Origin: an uncultured Lachnospiraceae bacterium
GTDB taxonomy: Bacteria; Bacillota; Clostridia; Lachnospirales; Lachnospiraceae
Assembly: GCA_947177515.1 (NCBI GenBank)
Contig: CAMWUU010000025.1
Coordinates: 1-16,856 of the forward strand
Direction of reading: 5' to 3'
Length of the DNA: 16,856 nt
Shown piece by piece: positions 1 through 6,391 of this stretch (positions within the stretch are counted from its first letter, which is position 1; each line of letters starts with the position of its first letter). A program made the translations under genes and the position numbers. The notes under the pieces were generated by a model. It was not told the DNA's origin. It saw only the letters and a program-made list of their open reading frames with translations, and searched no databases.

Positions 1-2
1 AC

Positions 3-1355
3 CTAAGCGCAGAGGAAGACAGCCGGATCCACACGCTCAACGGAAAGCTGCCGATTGACGAAACGATACACCTTGAGGCGGAATGCAGCACGGAGAATAC
101 GACACTGCGCTCCACACTTGAAGATCTAAGTGCCAACCTGATTAATTCCCGCAAAATCAGTATCAAATCCCTGCTCTCCCTGGGTGTGACAGCGGAAGAA
201 ATTTATGACGAACCTGCCTGTACCGCCATTGAGAATAATATCCCAATCTGTACCCGCACGGTTCCACTGCAGCTCACCGGACTTGCTGCCTGCAAAAAAG
301 ATTCGTACCGGCTGCGCGACGAGATCACGCTGCCTTCCTCCAAAAGCAGCATACATGAACTGCTCTACCGCAGTATTTCCCTGAAAAATGTCGATATCCG
401 CCTGTTAAAAGACCAGTTCACGATTAAGGGAGATGCCGTTGTCTTCCTGCTCTATTCCGCCGAGGACGGGGAAGCCGCTGCGGAATACTATGAGAGCGAG
501 CTGCCATTCCATGCAACCATCGACTGTAACGGATGCAGTGAAACAATGACCCCGGATATTAATCTGGTTCTTACGGACAAAACCTTTGAAGTAAAACAGG
601 ACAGTGACGGCGAACCCCGCATTGTCAGTCTTGACCTTCTAATAGAAATCCAGATTAAAATCTACGAGGATGCCACGTTCAATGTAATCCAGGACGTTTA
701 TTCCCCATTTGCATCCCTCACGCCGATCTACCGCCCGGTTGTCTACGAAAACCTGCTGCTGCACAATGCCAACAAGGTGCGCATCAACGACCGCGTAAGG
801 ATCAGTGACACCGCGCCAAAAATCCTGCAAATCTGCCATGGGAGTGGAACCATACATATCGACAACATCTATCCTTCCGAGGACGGGCTGATGACGGAGG
901 GCAGCATTGAGGCGGATATCTTCTACATCACGCCGGAGGACAGCCGCCCAATGTACGCCATGAAGGCTTCCGTGCCGTTCCAGCAATTAATTGAAGTACA
1001 TGATATTAGCCCGGACACGGTCTACACCATTACACCGGAATTAGAACAGCTCACCGTCCTCTCCAACGATTCAGATGAGCTTGAGATTAAGGCATCCGTC
1101 CTGTTAAACAGCCTTGTATTCAACCGCATTACCGCCCAGTTCCTTACCGATGTGACGGAGGAACCACTTGATTATGAGGCGCTGCTCGATCTTCCGGGCA
1201 TGACGGGCTATATTGTAAAAGAAAACGACGATCTTTGGTCCATCGCAAAATCACACCATACTACCTCGGAATCCATCCTTGCACTCAACGACCTGACAGA
1301 AGAAAACCTGACCGTGGGAATGCACCTTCTTCTGCTAAAGGAAGTATTGGTCTAA
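3..1355 (+). CDS. SipL-like spore envelope protein with SPOCS (DUF3794) and LysM domains, 5' end outside window
   Basis: The reading frame is open from the first bases of the window to TAA at 1353-1355, so about 450 C-terminal residues are visible and the start lies upstream; the GTG at 186 is internal. The visible part has SPOCS/DUF3794-type beta-rich segments, including one around GTIHIDNIYPSEDGLMTEG (from about 850). It ends in a LysM module, GYIVKENDDLWSIAKSH through LTVGMHLLLL, in the last ~46 residues. This SPOCS-then-LysM order is that of clostridial SipL, which binds the spore coat ATPase SpoIVA and is needed for coat attachment around the forespore; the LysM is known to make that contact in Clostridioides difficile. 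The role is inferred from architecture. Other SPOCS-LysM spore proteins remain possible. The gene ends in hairpins and faces a convergent gene. Confidence 0.85.
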   Translation, partial: LSAEEDSRIHTLNGKLPIDETIHLEAECSTENTTLRSTLEDLSANLINSRKISIKSLLSLGVTAEEIYDEPACTAIENNIPICTRTVPLQLTGLAACKKDSYRLRDEITLPSSKSSIHELLYRSISLKNVDIRLLKDQFTIKGDAVVFLLYSAEDGEAAAEYYESELPFHATIDCNGCSETMTPDINLVLTDKTFEVKQDSDGEPRIVSLDLLIEIQIKIYEDATFNVIQDVYSPFASLTPIYRPVVYENLLLHNANKVRINDRVRISDTAPKILQICHGSGTIHIDNIYPSEDGLMTEGSIEADIFYITPEDSRPMYAMKASVPFQQLIEVHDISPDTVYTITPELEQLTVLSNDSDELEIKASVLLNSLVFNRITAQFLTDVTEEPLDYEALLDLPGMTGYIVKENDDLWSIAKSHHTTSESILALNDLTEENLTVGMHLLLLKEVLV

Positions 1356-1356
1356 G

Positions 1357-1420
1357 ATGTACAGGGGTGCATATCTTCTGGAGCCTTTCAAACTGGCAGA
1401 TGGATAGCACCCCCGTACAT
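1357..1420. repeat. 14-bp inverted repeat just after the SipL-like gene
   Basis: Arms ATGTACAGGGGTGC (1357-1370) and GCACCCCCGTACAT (1407-1420) pair with one A-C mismatch around a 36-nt loop. The right arm's GTACAT is also the outermost part of the next hairpin (1415-1461), so the two structures compete for six bases. Confidence 0.6.
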
Positions 1421-1461
1421 AAAAAGCGGCAGGGATAAAATCCCCGCCGCTTTTTATGTAC
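1415..1461. terminator. Bidirectional intrinsic terminator between convergent genes
   Basis: A stem of about 21 bp with one mismatch: GTACATAAAAAGCGGC (1415-1430) plus AGGGA pairs with TCCCC plus GCCGCTTTTTATGTAC (1446-1461), with the loop TAAAA (1436-1440). A-tract and T-tract flank a GC-rich core, so it works for both the + gene ending at 1355 and the minus gene ending at 1482. Confidence 0.85.
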
Positions 1462-1481
1462 TTCCACATTGGTTTTCTGTT

Positions 1482-2123
1482 TTATTCGGTAACTTTTTCT
1501 GCTGCCTCAGTCGAAGTGCTCTTTCTCCACTCCTCCATCTTCTCGCGGGTTGCCTCAAGCGTCTTCTGGCAGATATCCGGCAGATCGCCGCCCCATGCCT
1601 TTTTCGCCTGGCCAAAACCTTTCTCAATCGCCTTCATCATCTCGTCCGCCTTTGATGGGTCACCACCGGTCAGCGCCTTCGCAAACGATACCAGACGGTC
1701 GGAAGTCTGCTTTACTCCCCAGTAACCGTCTTCGGAAATATCCTGCTGTGCCTGCTTTTTCGTCGCCGGATCCACCTTGAGCGTGCCATTCTTAAGCGCC
1801 ATAAGGTAGTCCATCGAACTGTTTACGGTCTGCCCCTGCTTCATCATCATCTTTTCCACAAGGGAACGCATCTGGGCAGTCCTTGCCTCCGCATCTGCCT
1901 TAAGCTTTTCAACCAGCGCGGTATTCTGCTTGTAAGTAGGCTTCTCCACCTTATCTGTATTATTCGTCTTGTCATAAACAGCGGCATCCGACTCTTTCTT
2001 CGGCTCAGTCTTAACAACTGTTTCCGCCTGCTTTACATCGTCCGTCTTCGCCGTTTCTACTGGCGCAGTCACTGGACTTGTCTGGTTATAATTAGTTACA
2101 TCATTTACTGCGTTTACACTCAT
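1482..2123 (-). CDS. Conserved-looking hypothetical protein, 213 aa, behind a sigma-D-like promoter
   Basis: I do not recognise a named family with certainty. ATG at 2123 is preceded by GGAAGGTG at good spacing; the frame stays open for 39 more codons but lacks another ribosome site. The first ~75 residues are low-complexity, rich in T, K, E, D and V, and look disordered. Residues ~75-100 look helical and charged with a KMMMK stretch. The C-terminal third is more ordered: DGYWGVKQTSDRLVSFAKAL, then GGDPSKADEMMKAIEKGF, then AWGGDLPDICQKTLEATREK. That pattern (R/I..FA.., a helix with I..GF..A, then P.I...T) recalls DUF5610-type proteins, a resemblance from memory only. There is no signal peptide or membrane segment. 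The promoter suggests a link to the motility regulon. It is a single-gene unit ending at the shared terminator. Confidence 0.8.
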   Translation of the reverse strand: MSVNAVNDVTNYNQTSPVTAPVETAKTDDVKQAETVVKTEPKKESDAAVYDKTNNTDKVEKPTYKQNTALVEKLKADAEARTAQMRSLVEKMMMKQGQTVNSSMDYLMALKNGTLKVDPATKKQAQQDISEDGYWGVKQTSDRLVSFAKALTGGDPSKADEMMKAIEKGFGQAKKAWGGDLPDICQKTLEATREKMEEWRKSTSTEAAEKVTE

Positions 2124-2220
2124 TGTAGTCACCTTCCCTTTCCTAACCTGAAACATCCGTTTTCCCGGGAATGCCCTCCCTGGCGGCTCATATCCCACTA
2201 AAATGGATTCTGTATTTTTT

Positions 2221-2247
2221 ATATCGGCAGATTCTAGCAATAAATTA
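2221..2247 (-). promoter_or_regulatory. Sigma-D (flagellar sigma-28) type promoter
   Basis: On the minus strand the sequence reads TAAT, 15 nt, GCCGATAT. The Bacillus sigma-D consensus is TAAA-N15-GCCGATAT, so 11 of 12 positions match with ideal spacing. It would start a transcript near 2213 with a leader of about 90 nt before the ATG at 2123. The leader holds a modest hairpin around CCAGGGA/TCCCGGG. Confidence 0.6.
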
Positions 2248-2376
2248 ACCCTTCCCTATATAAAAATCCCTTAAAATTCCTTCTGCACCAATAGTTTACG
2301 ATTTTCTTACGATTTTTAATATTTATTTAATAATTTGTACATATTTCAGACATATCTAAAAGATATAATGCTTTTT

Positions 2377-2468
2377 GGATAGTGAATAAACACTTTCTAC
2401 TCCCACCCTATTATACTTTGGTATGTATTTACCAGAAAAAGCGCGGTCATTCCTACCGCGCTTTTTTC
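2377..2468 (+). ncRNA. Putative small RNA, copy 1 of 2
   Basis: A TATAAT box at 2364-2369 precedes the unit. The predicted RNA has a small 5' hairpin (AGTG/CACT, around 2381-2394), then an unpaired C-rich stretch around CTCCCACCCT. A second hairpin, TTTGGTA (2417-2423) / TACCAGA (2430-2436), follows. It ends with a classical terminator: AAAAAGCGCGGT (2436-2447), loop CATTCCT, ACCGCGC plus six T. A near copy lies 323 bp downstream with changes that keep the pairing. I see no -35 at the normal distance and no matching known RNA family. It contains no credible open reading frame. Confidence 0.5.
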
Positions 2469-2481
2469 GTTGTGCGGTTGT

Positions 2482-2528
2482 ATAGTAACAAGCTCCTCCT
2501 ACCAAAAAGGGGGGGAACTTCTTGCTAT
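2482..2528. other. Imperfect hairpin between the two small RNA copies
   Basis: ATAG and CAAG (2482-2485, 2489-2492) pair with CTTG and CTAT (2521-2528). Inside, a run of seven G (2509-2515) can face CTCC/CC segments with one mismatch and wobbles. Apart from this, 2469-2701 is AT-rich and shows nothing recognisable. Confidence 0.3.
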
Positions 2529-2701
2529 GAAAGGCTTAAATGCTCCTGTTCCCTGGCACATACCCAAATGAAACAAACACATTGGACTGGATCTAGCCAG
2601 GACATAATCTTAAAATGCACCCTAAAATGCCTAAAAAATAAATTTAAATTTTATAATTCTGACACAATTTCGCCACATTTAAGGGTTATTATAATAATGG
2701 A

Positions 2702-2791
2702 TTGTGTGAATAACACTTTCTACTCCCACCCTATTATACTTCGGTAATTTGATTACCCGAGAGAGCGCGGCCATTCCTGCCGCGCTTTTCT
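2702..2791 (+). ncRNA. Putative small RNA, copy 2 of 2
   Basis: It shares a 30-nt identical block with copy 1 (2712-2741 versus 2389-2418) that includes the C-rich segment CTCCCACCCT. A TATAAT box lies at 2690-2695. The 5' hairpin is GTGT/ACAC. The middle hairpin is TCGGTAAT (2741-2748) / ATTACCCGA (2752-2760), different in sequence from copy 1 but still paired. The terminator stem GCGCGGC (2765-2771) / GCCGCGC (2779-2785) keeps the identical loop CATTCCT, and its closing pair changes from T-A to C-G. The T-tract follows only on the + strand, which sets the orientation. Confidence 0.5.
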
Positions 2792-2801
2792 CGTTTATAT
2801 T

Positions 2802-2821
2802 TTAGTATTTATTTATACTAA
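2802..2821. repeat. Short inverted repeat downstream of small RNA copy 2
   Basis: TTAGTAT (2802-2808) and ATACTAA (2815-2821) form a perfect 7-bp palindrome with a 6-nt spacer, about 140 bp before the lipoprotein gene. It may be an operator or an incidental AT-rich palindrome. Confidence 0.3.
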
Positions 2822-2960
2822 CCCTGATACATATGCCCCGATCCATATACCTATTATAGAGCCTGCCAGCGCCCACTCCTGCGAGATTCCACGCATACCG
2901 CCGCCCCCGCAGGCATATACTTCACTAAATGCATTTGCGCACGCGCAGGAAAGAGGGACT

Positions 2961-3380
2961 ATGCGGACAATTTTCCGACGGATTGTTTTATGCTTTGGCT
3001 GCGTTTTCTGTCTGCTGGTTGCCGCCGGCTGCGGCAAAAAAGACGATGGGATTACCAAAGTGAAGGATTTGGACTATACGGTTGTCGAGGAAGCAGATAT
3101 ACCGGAAGAACTGCTTAACCTGATTAACAAAAAGAAAAAGAATACTTTCTGCCTGACCTACAAAAGCGAGAATGCCTGCTATATCTGCCAGGGCTTTGGC
3201 ACACAGATGACCAGCGGCTACAGCATTACGGTTGAGGAACTCTTCCTTGGCACCAACGCAATCTACATAAAGAACACACTTTTAGGACCGGGCAAAGATG
3301 AACTGGTTACACAGAATGCCACACATCCGTATATTGTTGTAAAAATCGAGCTGACGGACTATAATGTCGTATTTGAGTAG
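2961..3380 (+). CDS. Small lipoprotein with PrcB-type C-terminal domain
   Basis: This 139-aa protein starts at ATG 2961 behind GGAAAGAGGG. The N-terminus is a lipoprotein signal: RR at 6-7, a hydrophobic stretch and LLVAAGC with the lipid-attachment cysteine at 24, so it should be anchored outside the cytoplasmic membrane. A short charged linker (KKDDG) follows. The last ~75 residues contain TSGYSITVEELFLGTNAIY, LLGPGKDELVTQNATHPYIV and VKIE, which fits the PrcB_C domain (PF14343) named after PrcB of the Treponema dentilisin protease complex. In Bacillota this domain occurs in small lipoproteins of unknown role, so a protease partner should not be assumed; none is encoded nearby. It is a single-gene unit followed by a structured region and a strong terminator. 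Confidence 0.8.
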   Translation: MRTIFRRIVLCFGCVFCLLVAAGCGKKDDGITKVKDLDYTVVEEADIPEELLNLINKKKKNTFCLTYKSENACYICQGFGTQMTSGYSITVEELFLGTNAIYIKNTLLGPGKDELVTQNATHPYIVVKIELTDYNVVFE

Positions 3381-3390
3381 CAGCCCCATC

Positions 3391-3473
3391 CATCGGAGTG
3401 GAAAACACAGCCCTGTCGAAAGATCCACACGCCGCCCGGTAAAATCTTTCCCCCAGCAATTTCCCTTCCGATG
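3391..3473. other. Nested inverted repeats, possible structured RNA
   Basis: Outer arms 3391-3404 and 3460-3473 (CATCGGA.../...TCCGATG then GGAAA/TTTCC) pair over 14 positions with one wobble and one mismatch. An inner pair GAAAGAT (3418-3424) / ATCTTTC (3444-3450) is perfect. The long terminator begins two bases later, which on the + strand would make this a structured 3' UTR of the lipoprotein mRNA. No known RNA class was recognised. Confidence 0.4.
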
Positions 3474-3474
3474 T

Positions 3475-3538
3475 ATGGATCTGTGAAAAAAAAACACACC
3501 GGGAATATCCGCGGTGTGTTTTTTTTTCACAGATCCAT
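3475..3538. terminator. Very long bidirectional terminator, 27-bp perfect stem
   Basis: Arms 3475-3501 and 3512-3538 are perfect reverse complements, each with nine consecutive A or T, around a 10-nt loop. It lies between the lipoprotein gene (ends 3380) and the helicase gene (ends 3656) and can stop transcripts from both directions. Confidence 0.85.
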
Positions 3539-3577
3539 GTTGCAGTTTGTTTTAGGAGCAGCCTATAACCCAGGTTT
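3534..3577 (-). repeat. Dispersed short repeat, copy A (downstream of helicase gene)
   Basis: About 44 nt that align with 12548-12593 at roughly three quarters identity, sharing an exact 14-nt core TTTAGGAGCAGCC (+ strand, with neighbouring T) and the end TCCATG.TGC. It overlaps the edge of the long terminator. Confidence 0.5.
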
Positions 3578-3655
3578 ATACTGTGCACGCAGCATCCTAG
3601 CTTTAGCCGGGAGGGGGGCTGCCTGACAACGCCCCACTTTTCCTGCGGCAGCGGC

Positions 3656-5239
3656 CTAACGTTTATTTGCTGGCTCAATGTTCACCGCTTTCCCGCGGAT
3701 TTTTACATTCTTCATGCCCTCAAGCACCTCTGCGGCATACTCGCGCGGCACTTCCACAAACGTGTATTTGTCAAACATATCAATGCTTCCGATCAATTTT
3801 CCCGGCATCCCAGTTTCACCTGCAATCGCCCCTAGGATATCGCCCGGGCGGATATTGTTCTTCTTGCCAAGATTGATAAAAAGGCGTACCATACCTTCTT
3901 CTGCGCCAGTATCGCCAAACTCCTCATACTCCCGTTTTAATTCCTCGGCATCCACGCCCTCACCCATAGCAATCTTTAAGAACGCTGCCGCCATCTCGAT
4001 GGTGGTGTATTCTGCTTCGTTCACACGCCCTTCAACCAGTTCCTTCATCCTTGAAAGATCTTCACTTTCAATAATCTCCTGCACCCTATCGAGAATCTTC
4101 TCGGCCTTTACTGACATAACATCGCCGAGCGACGGAACCGGCTGAAGCTTGATCTTTGTCCGGCAGTAGCGCATGATATCACGCAGCTTGTAAACCTCGC
4201 GCCCAACAACCAGCGTAAACGCACGCCCCGTCCGCCCCGCCCGGCCAGTACGCCCGATGCGGTGCACATAGTATTCATCATCCTGCGGCACATCATAATT
4301 AAACACCGCTTCCACGTCATCCACGTCAATCCCGCGCGCCGCCACATCCGTTGCCACAAGGATATCCGTCTTGCCGTTGCGGAACGAATTCATCACCCGG
4401 TCGCGCTGCTGCTGCTTCAAATCCCCATGTAACCCTTCCGCAAAATATCCGCGTGCCTGCAGCGCCGCAACCAGCTCATCCACCTGGCGCTTGGTATTAC
4501 AAAAAATCAGGGACAGCTTTGGCGCATACATATCAAGCAGTCTGGTCAATGCATCCAGCTTTGCCTTTGGGCGTACCTCATAATAATACTGCTCGATTTT
4601 CGGGACGGTCAATTCCTTTTTCACCACACGGATATGCACAGCGTCATGCTGGTATGTCCTGGCAATTTCCATAATCGGCTGCGGCATTGTCGCGGAAAAC
4701 AAAAGAGTCTGCCTCTTATCCGGGACATCGCGCAGGATGGTTTCGATATCCTCGCGGAAGCCCATGTTCAGCATCTCGTCCGCCTCATCGAGCGCCACAA
4801 TGTTCACATCATCAAACTTCACGGTTTTCCGGCGCATATGGTCCATCACGCGTCCCGGTGTCCCGATTACAATCTGCGTCCCTGCCTTAAGCGCCTTAAT
4901 CTGGCGCACGATCTCCTGTCCGCCGTAGATTGGCACGATCTTGATCCCATGCAGGAACTTAGCAAATTTGTGCATTTCCTCGGATACCTGGATGGCCAGT
5001 TCCCTTGTAGGACAGAGGATTACCGCCTGCAATGTCTTTTTCCTCGGATCGATATTCTGTAAAATCGGCAGCCCGAACGCCGCAGTTTTGCCTGTACCGG
5101 TCTGCGCCTGCCCGATAATATCCTGGCCGGAAAGCACCACCGGAATGGCCTGCGCCTGAATCGGTGTCATCTCCTCAAACCCCATTTCCGTCACGGCGCG
5201 CAGCAGCGGCCCGTGTAAATCCAATTCATCAAATCTCAT
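3656..5239 (-). CDS. DEAD-box ATP-dependent RNA helicase with DbpA-type RNA-binding tail
   Basis: The 527-aa protein unwinds RNA, with likely roles in ribosome assembly, RNA decay or cold adaptation. Motifs in order: Q motif FEEMTPIQ (21-28), Walker A AQTGTGKT (45-52), PTREL (78-82), GTPGR (126-130), DEAD (151-154), SAT (182-184), ATDVAARGIDV and HRIGRTGRAGRTG in the second RecA domain. The last ~80 residues (VRLFINLGKKNNIRPGDIL onward) match the DbpA RNA-binding domain (PF03880), which in DbpA/YxiN targets 23S rRNA hairpin 92. It could equally be named CshA/DeaD-like, so no symbol is given. ATG 5239 is chosen because FDELDL is the usual N-terminus and AGGAAAGGAA lies upstream; the spacing is somewhat long. 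A sigma-A promoter and a terminator-like hairpin precede it. Confidence 0.93.
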   Translation of the reverse strand: MRFDELDLHGPLLRAVTEMGFEEMTPIQAQAIPVVLSGQDIIGQAQTGTGKTAAFGLPILQNIDPRKKTLQAVILCPTRELAIQVSEEMHKFAKFLHGIKIVPIYGGQEIVRQIKALKAGTQIVIGTPGRVMDHMRRKTVKFDDVNIVALDEADEMLNMGFREDIETILRDVPDKRQTLLFSATMPQPIMEIARTYQHDAVHIRVVKKELTVPKIEQYYYEVRPKAKLDALTRLLDMYAPKLSLIFCNTKRQVDELVAALQARGYFAEGLHGDLKQQQRDRVMNSFRNGKTDILVATDVAARGIDVDDVEAVFNYDVPQDDEYYVHRIGRTGRAGRTGRAFTLVVGREVYKLRDIMRYCRTKIKLQPVPSLGDVMSVKAEKILDRVQEIIESEDLSRMKELVEGRVNEAEYTTIEMAAAFLKIAMGEGVDAEELKREYEEFGDTGAEEGMVRLFINLGKKNNIRPGDILGAIAGETGMPGKLIGSIDMFDKYTFVEVPREYAAEVLEGMKNVKIRGKAVNIEPANKR

Positions 5240-5345
5240 AAAATCGTATATTCCTTTCCTGTTTGCAGCCTTATTGCAAGAAAGCGGACAGCTTTCACAG
5301 CAGACTTTCCCGCACAGGACTGTACTATGCCGCGCCTTTGCGCAT

Positions 5346-5389
5346 AAAAACAGGAACCGCCCGAAACTTCCTTCGCGACAGTTCCTGTT
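5346..5389 (-). terminator. Terminator/attenuator hairpin in helicase leader, also downstream of rhaD
   Basis: On the minus strand AACAGGAAC (5389-5381) pairs perfectly with GTTCCTGTT (5357-5349), running into a T-tract (5350-5346). It starts about 27 nt after the predicted helicase transcription start and about 120 nt after the rhaD stop. No other terminator separates rhaD from the helicase, so it may serve both the rha operon and regulation of the helicase. Confidence 0.6.
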
Positions 5390-5422
5390 ATATATCTGTC
5401 CATGGCTGCTTATGAAAAGATA

Positions 5423-5451
5423 ATTATACTGCAAAAAATTCCAGAACGCAA
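5423..5451 (-). promoter_or_regulatory. Sigma-A promoter for the DEAD-box helicase
   Basis: On the minus strand: -35 TTGCGT (5451-5446), 17-nt spacer, -10 TATAAT (5428-5423). The predicted start is near 5416, leaving a leader of about 175 nt before the ATG at 5239. The leader contains the attenuator-like hairpin and a further small stem TTGCA/TGCAA just before the ribosome site. Confidence 0.7.
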
Positions 5452-5509
5452 CCAAAATTTTTTTACTTTACCCTAAAATCATACACCTATCTTCTACTGC
5501 TTCCATTTC

Positions 5510-6352
5510 TTAATCCTTTTTTACAACAAGCTTCTCAAACAGAAATTCCTCCGGCAGTTTGACACCAAATGCCACTGCCAGATCCCGGAATTCCTCCGGC
5601 TTTATCGTCTGGCGCTTTCCCTGCTGCATAGAAAGTACCTTGACCAAAATCTCAGCCGACTTTTCCACCGTGTGCATCAGCCCGAATGTAGCGTCAAAAT
5701 CCTCCCCCGCCGCAAACAGCCCATGGTGTGCCCACACCGCCACATCATAACGCTCCATCAGCTTACTTGTCGCAACAGCAATCTTTCTGCCGCCCGGCAC
5801 CATCCACGGCACCACGCCCACACCGGCCGGGAACACCACCGGGCATTCGGTTGCCATCTCCCACAACTCGCGCGTAAAAACTGCATCATTTAACGGCATC
5901 ACAAATGTCAGCGCAATAATATTCGCCGGATGCGCATGATAGATCACGCGATATTTTCCGTTACTAGAAAGCATCTTGACTTCATGGTTCATCAGATGCG
6001 ATGGTAGTTCCGATGTTGGTTTCCCACCATTTTTTAGCCCCCAGACAATCCGGTAATTCTCCCCCTTTGCGTCCAGTTCAATCATACAAATCGAATCTTC
6101 CGTTTTTATTGCTACATTGCGAAAATATTTCCCACTGCCTGTAACCAGGAAATATTCCCCAGCTAATTTCGGCACCGATGTGCCAATCGGCTGCCACTCT
6201 TTTTTTACAAAATTTTCTAAAACCTGCTCAACCTCTTTTTCCTTTACACGATAGGAAAGATTACCGCCATTTCTTTCATGCCAGCCCTGTTCCCAGCCAT
6301 CGTTCGCCATACGGACAAAATCCCGCACAAATTCCGCATCCAAAAAATTCAT
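5510..6352 (-). CDS. rhaD: Rhamnulose-1-phosphate aldolase
   Basis: This 280-aa class II (zinc) aldolase splits L-rhamnulose-1-phosphate into DHAP and L-lactaldehyde in the cytoplasm. Length matches the family (E. coli RhaD is 274 aa). Visible active-site elements are GGNLSYR (29-35), TGSGKYFRNV (71-80), E115 in PTSELPSH, the zinc histidines H139 and H141 in YHAHPAN, and H210 in VAVWAHHG. These correspond to E117, H141, H143 and H212 of E. coli. ATG 6352 has GGAGG at suitable spacing, supplied by a sequence repeated upstream of rfbB. It is the last gene of rhaB-rhaA-rhaD, 39 nt after rhaA. No terminator lies directly behind it. Confidence 0.95.
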   Translation of the reverse strand: MNFLDAEFVRDFVRMANDGWEQGWHERNGGNLSYRVKEKEVEQVLENFVKKEWQPIGTSVPKLAGEYFLVTGSGKYFRNVAIKTEDSICMIELDAKGENYRIVWGLKNGGKPTSELPSHLMNHEVKMLSSNGKYRVIYHAHPANIIALTFVMPLNDAVFTRELWEMATECPVVFPAGVGVVPWMVPGGRKIAVATSKLMERYDVAVWAHHGLFAAGEDFDATFGLMHTVEKSAEILVKVLSMQQGKRQTIKPEEFRDLAVAFGVKLPEEFLFEKLVVKKD

Positions 6353-6358
6353 TTTTAA

Positions 6359-6374
6359 CCTCCATGCTGCGACT
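6359..6374 (-). repeat. Dispersed short repeat, copy C (contains the rhaD Shine-Dalgarno)
   Basis: Sixteen bases, AGTCGCAGCATGGAGG on the minus strand, are identical to 12546-12561 upstream of rfbB. Here GGAGG is the rhaD ribosome-binding site. Confidence 0.55.
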
Positions 6375-6391
6375 TATCCCATTGCCTGCAC

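Noticed and set aside
639..986. 115-codon minus-strand frame
   Set aside because: Antisense shadow of the SPOCS/LysM gene, no ribosome site or family signature.
2130..2213. Riboswitch (for example c-di-GMP) in the leader of the 213-aa gene
   Set aside because: A modest hairpin around CCAGGGA/TCCCGGG is present but none of the conserved GEMM or other known riboswitch motifs is.
2527..2571. 14-residue peptide (MKGLNAPVPWHIPK) after a G-rich run
   Set aside because: The seven-G run could act as a ribosome site, but spacing is long and nothing else supports such a short gene.
2389..2741. CRISPR-like direct repeats
   Set aside because: Only two copies, 323 bp apart, each with its own terminator and -10 box; no array or cas gene.
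2382..2747. 121-codon + strand open frame across the small RNA region
   Set aside because: It runs through both terminator hairpins and the duplicated units, has no ribosome site and no protein-like pattern.
3534..3600. Miniature transposable element with terminal inverted repeats
   Set aside because: The ends (CCATGTTGC... and ...GCAGCATCC) are only loosely complementary and no target duplication is visible; kept only as a dispersed repeat.
3678..4145. 155-codon + strand frame
   Set aside because: Antisense to the DEAD-box helicase, S/T/P-rich shadow composition.
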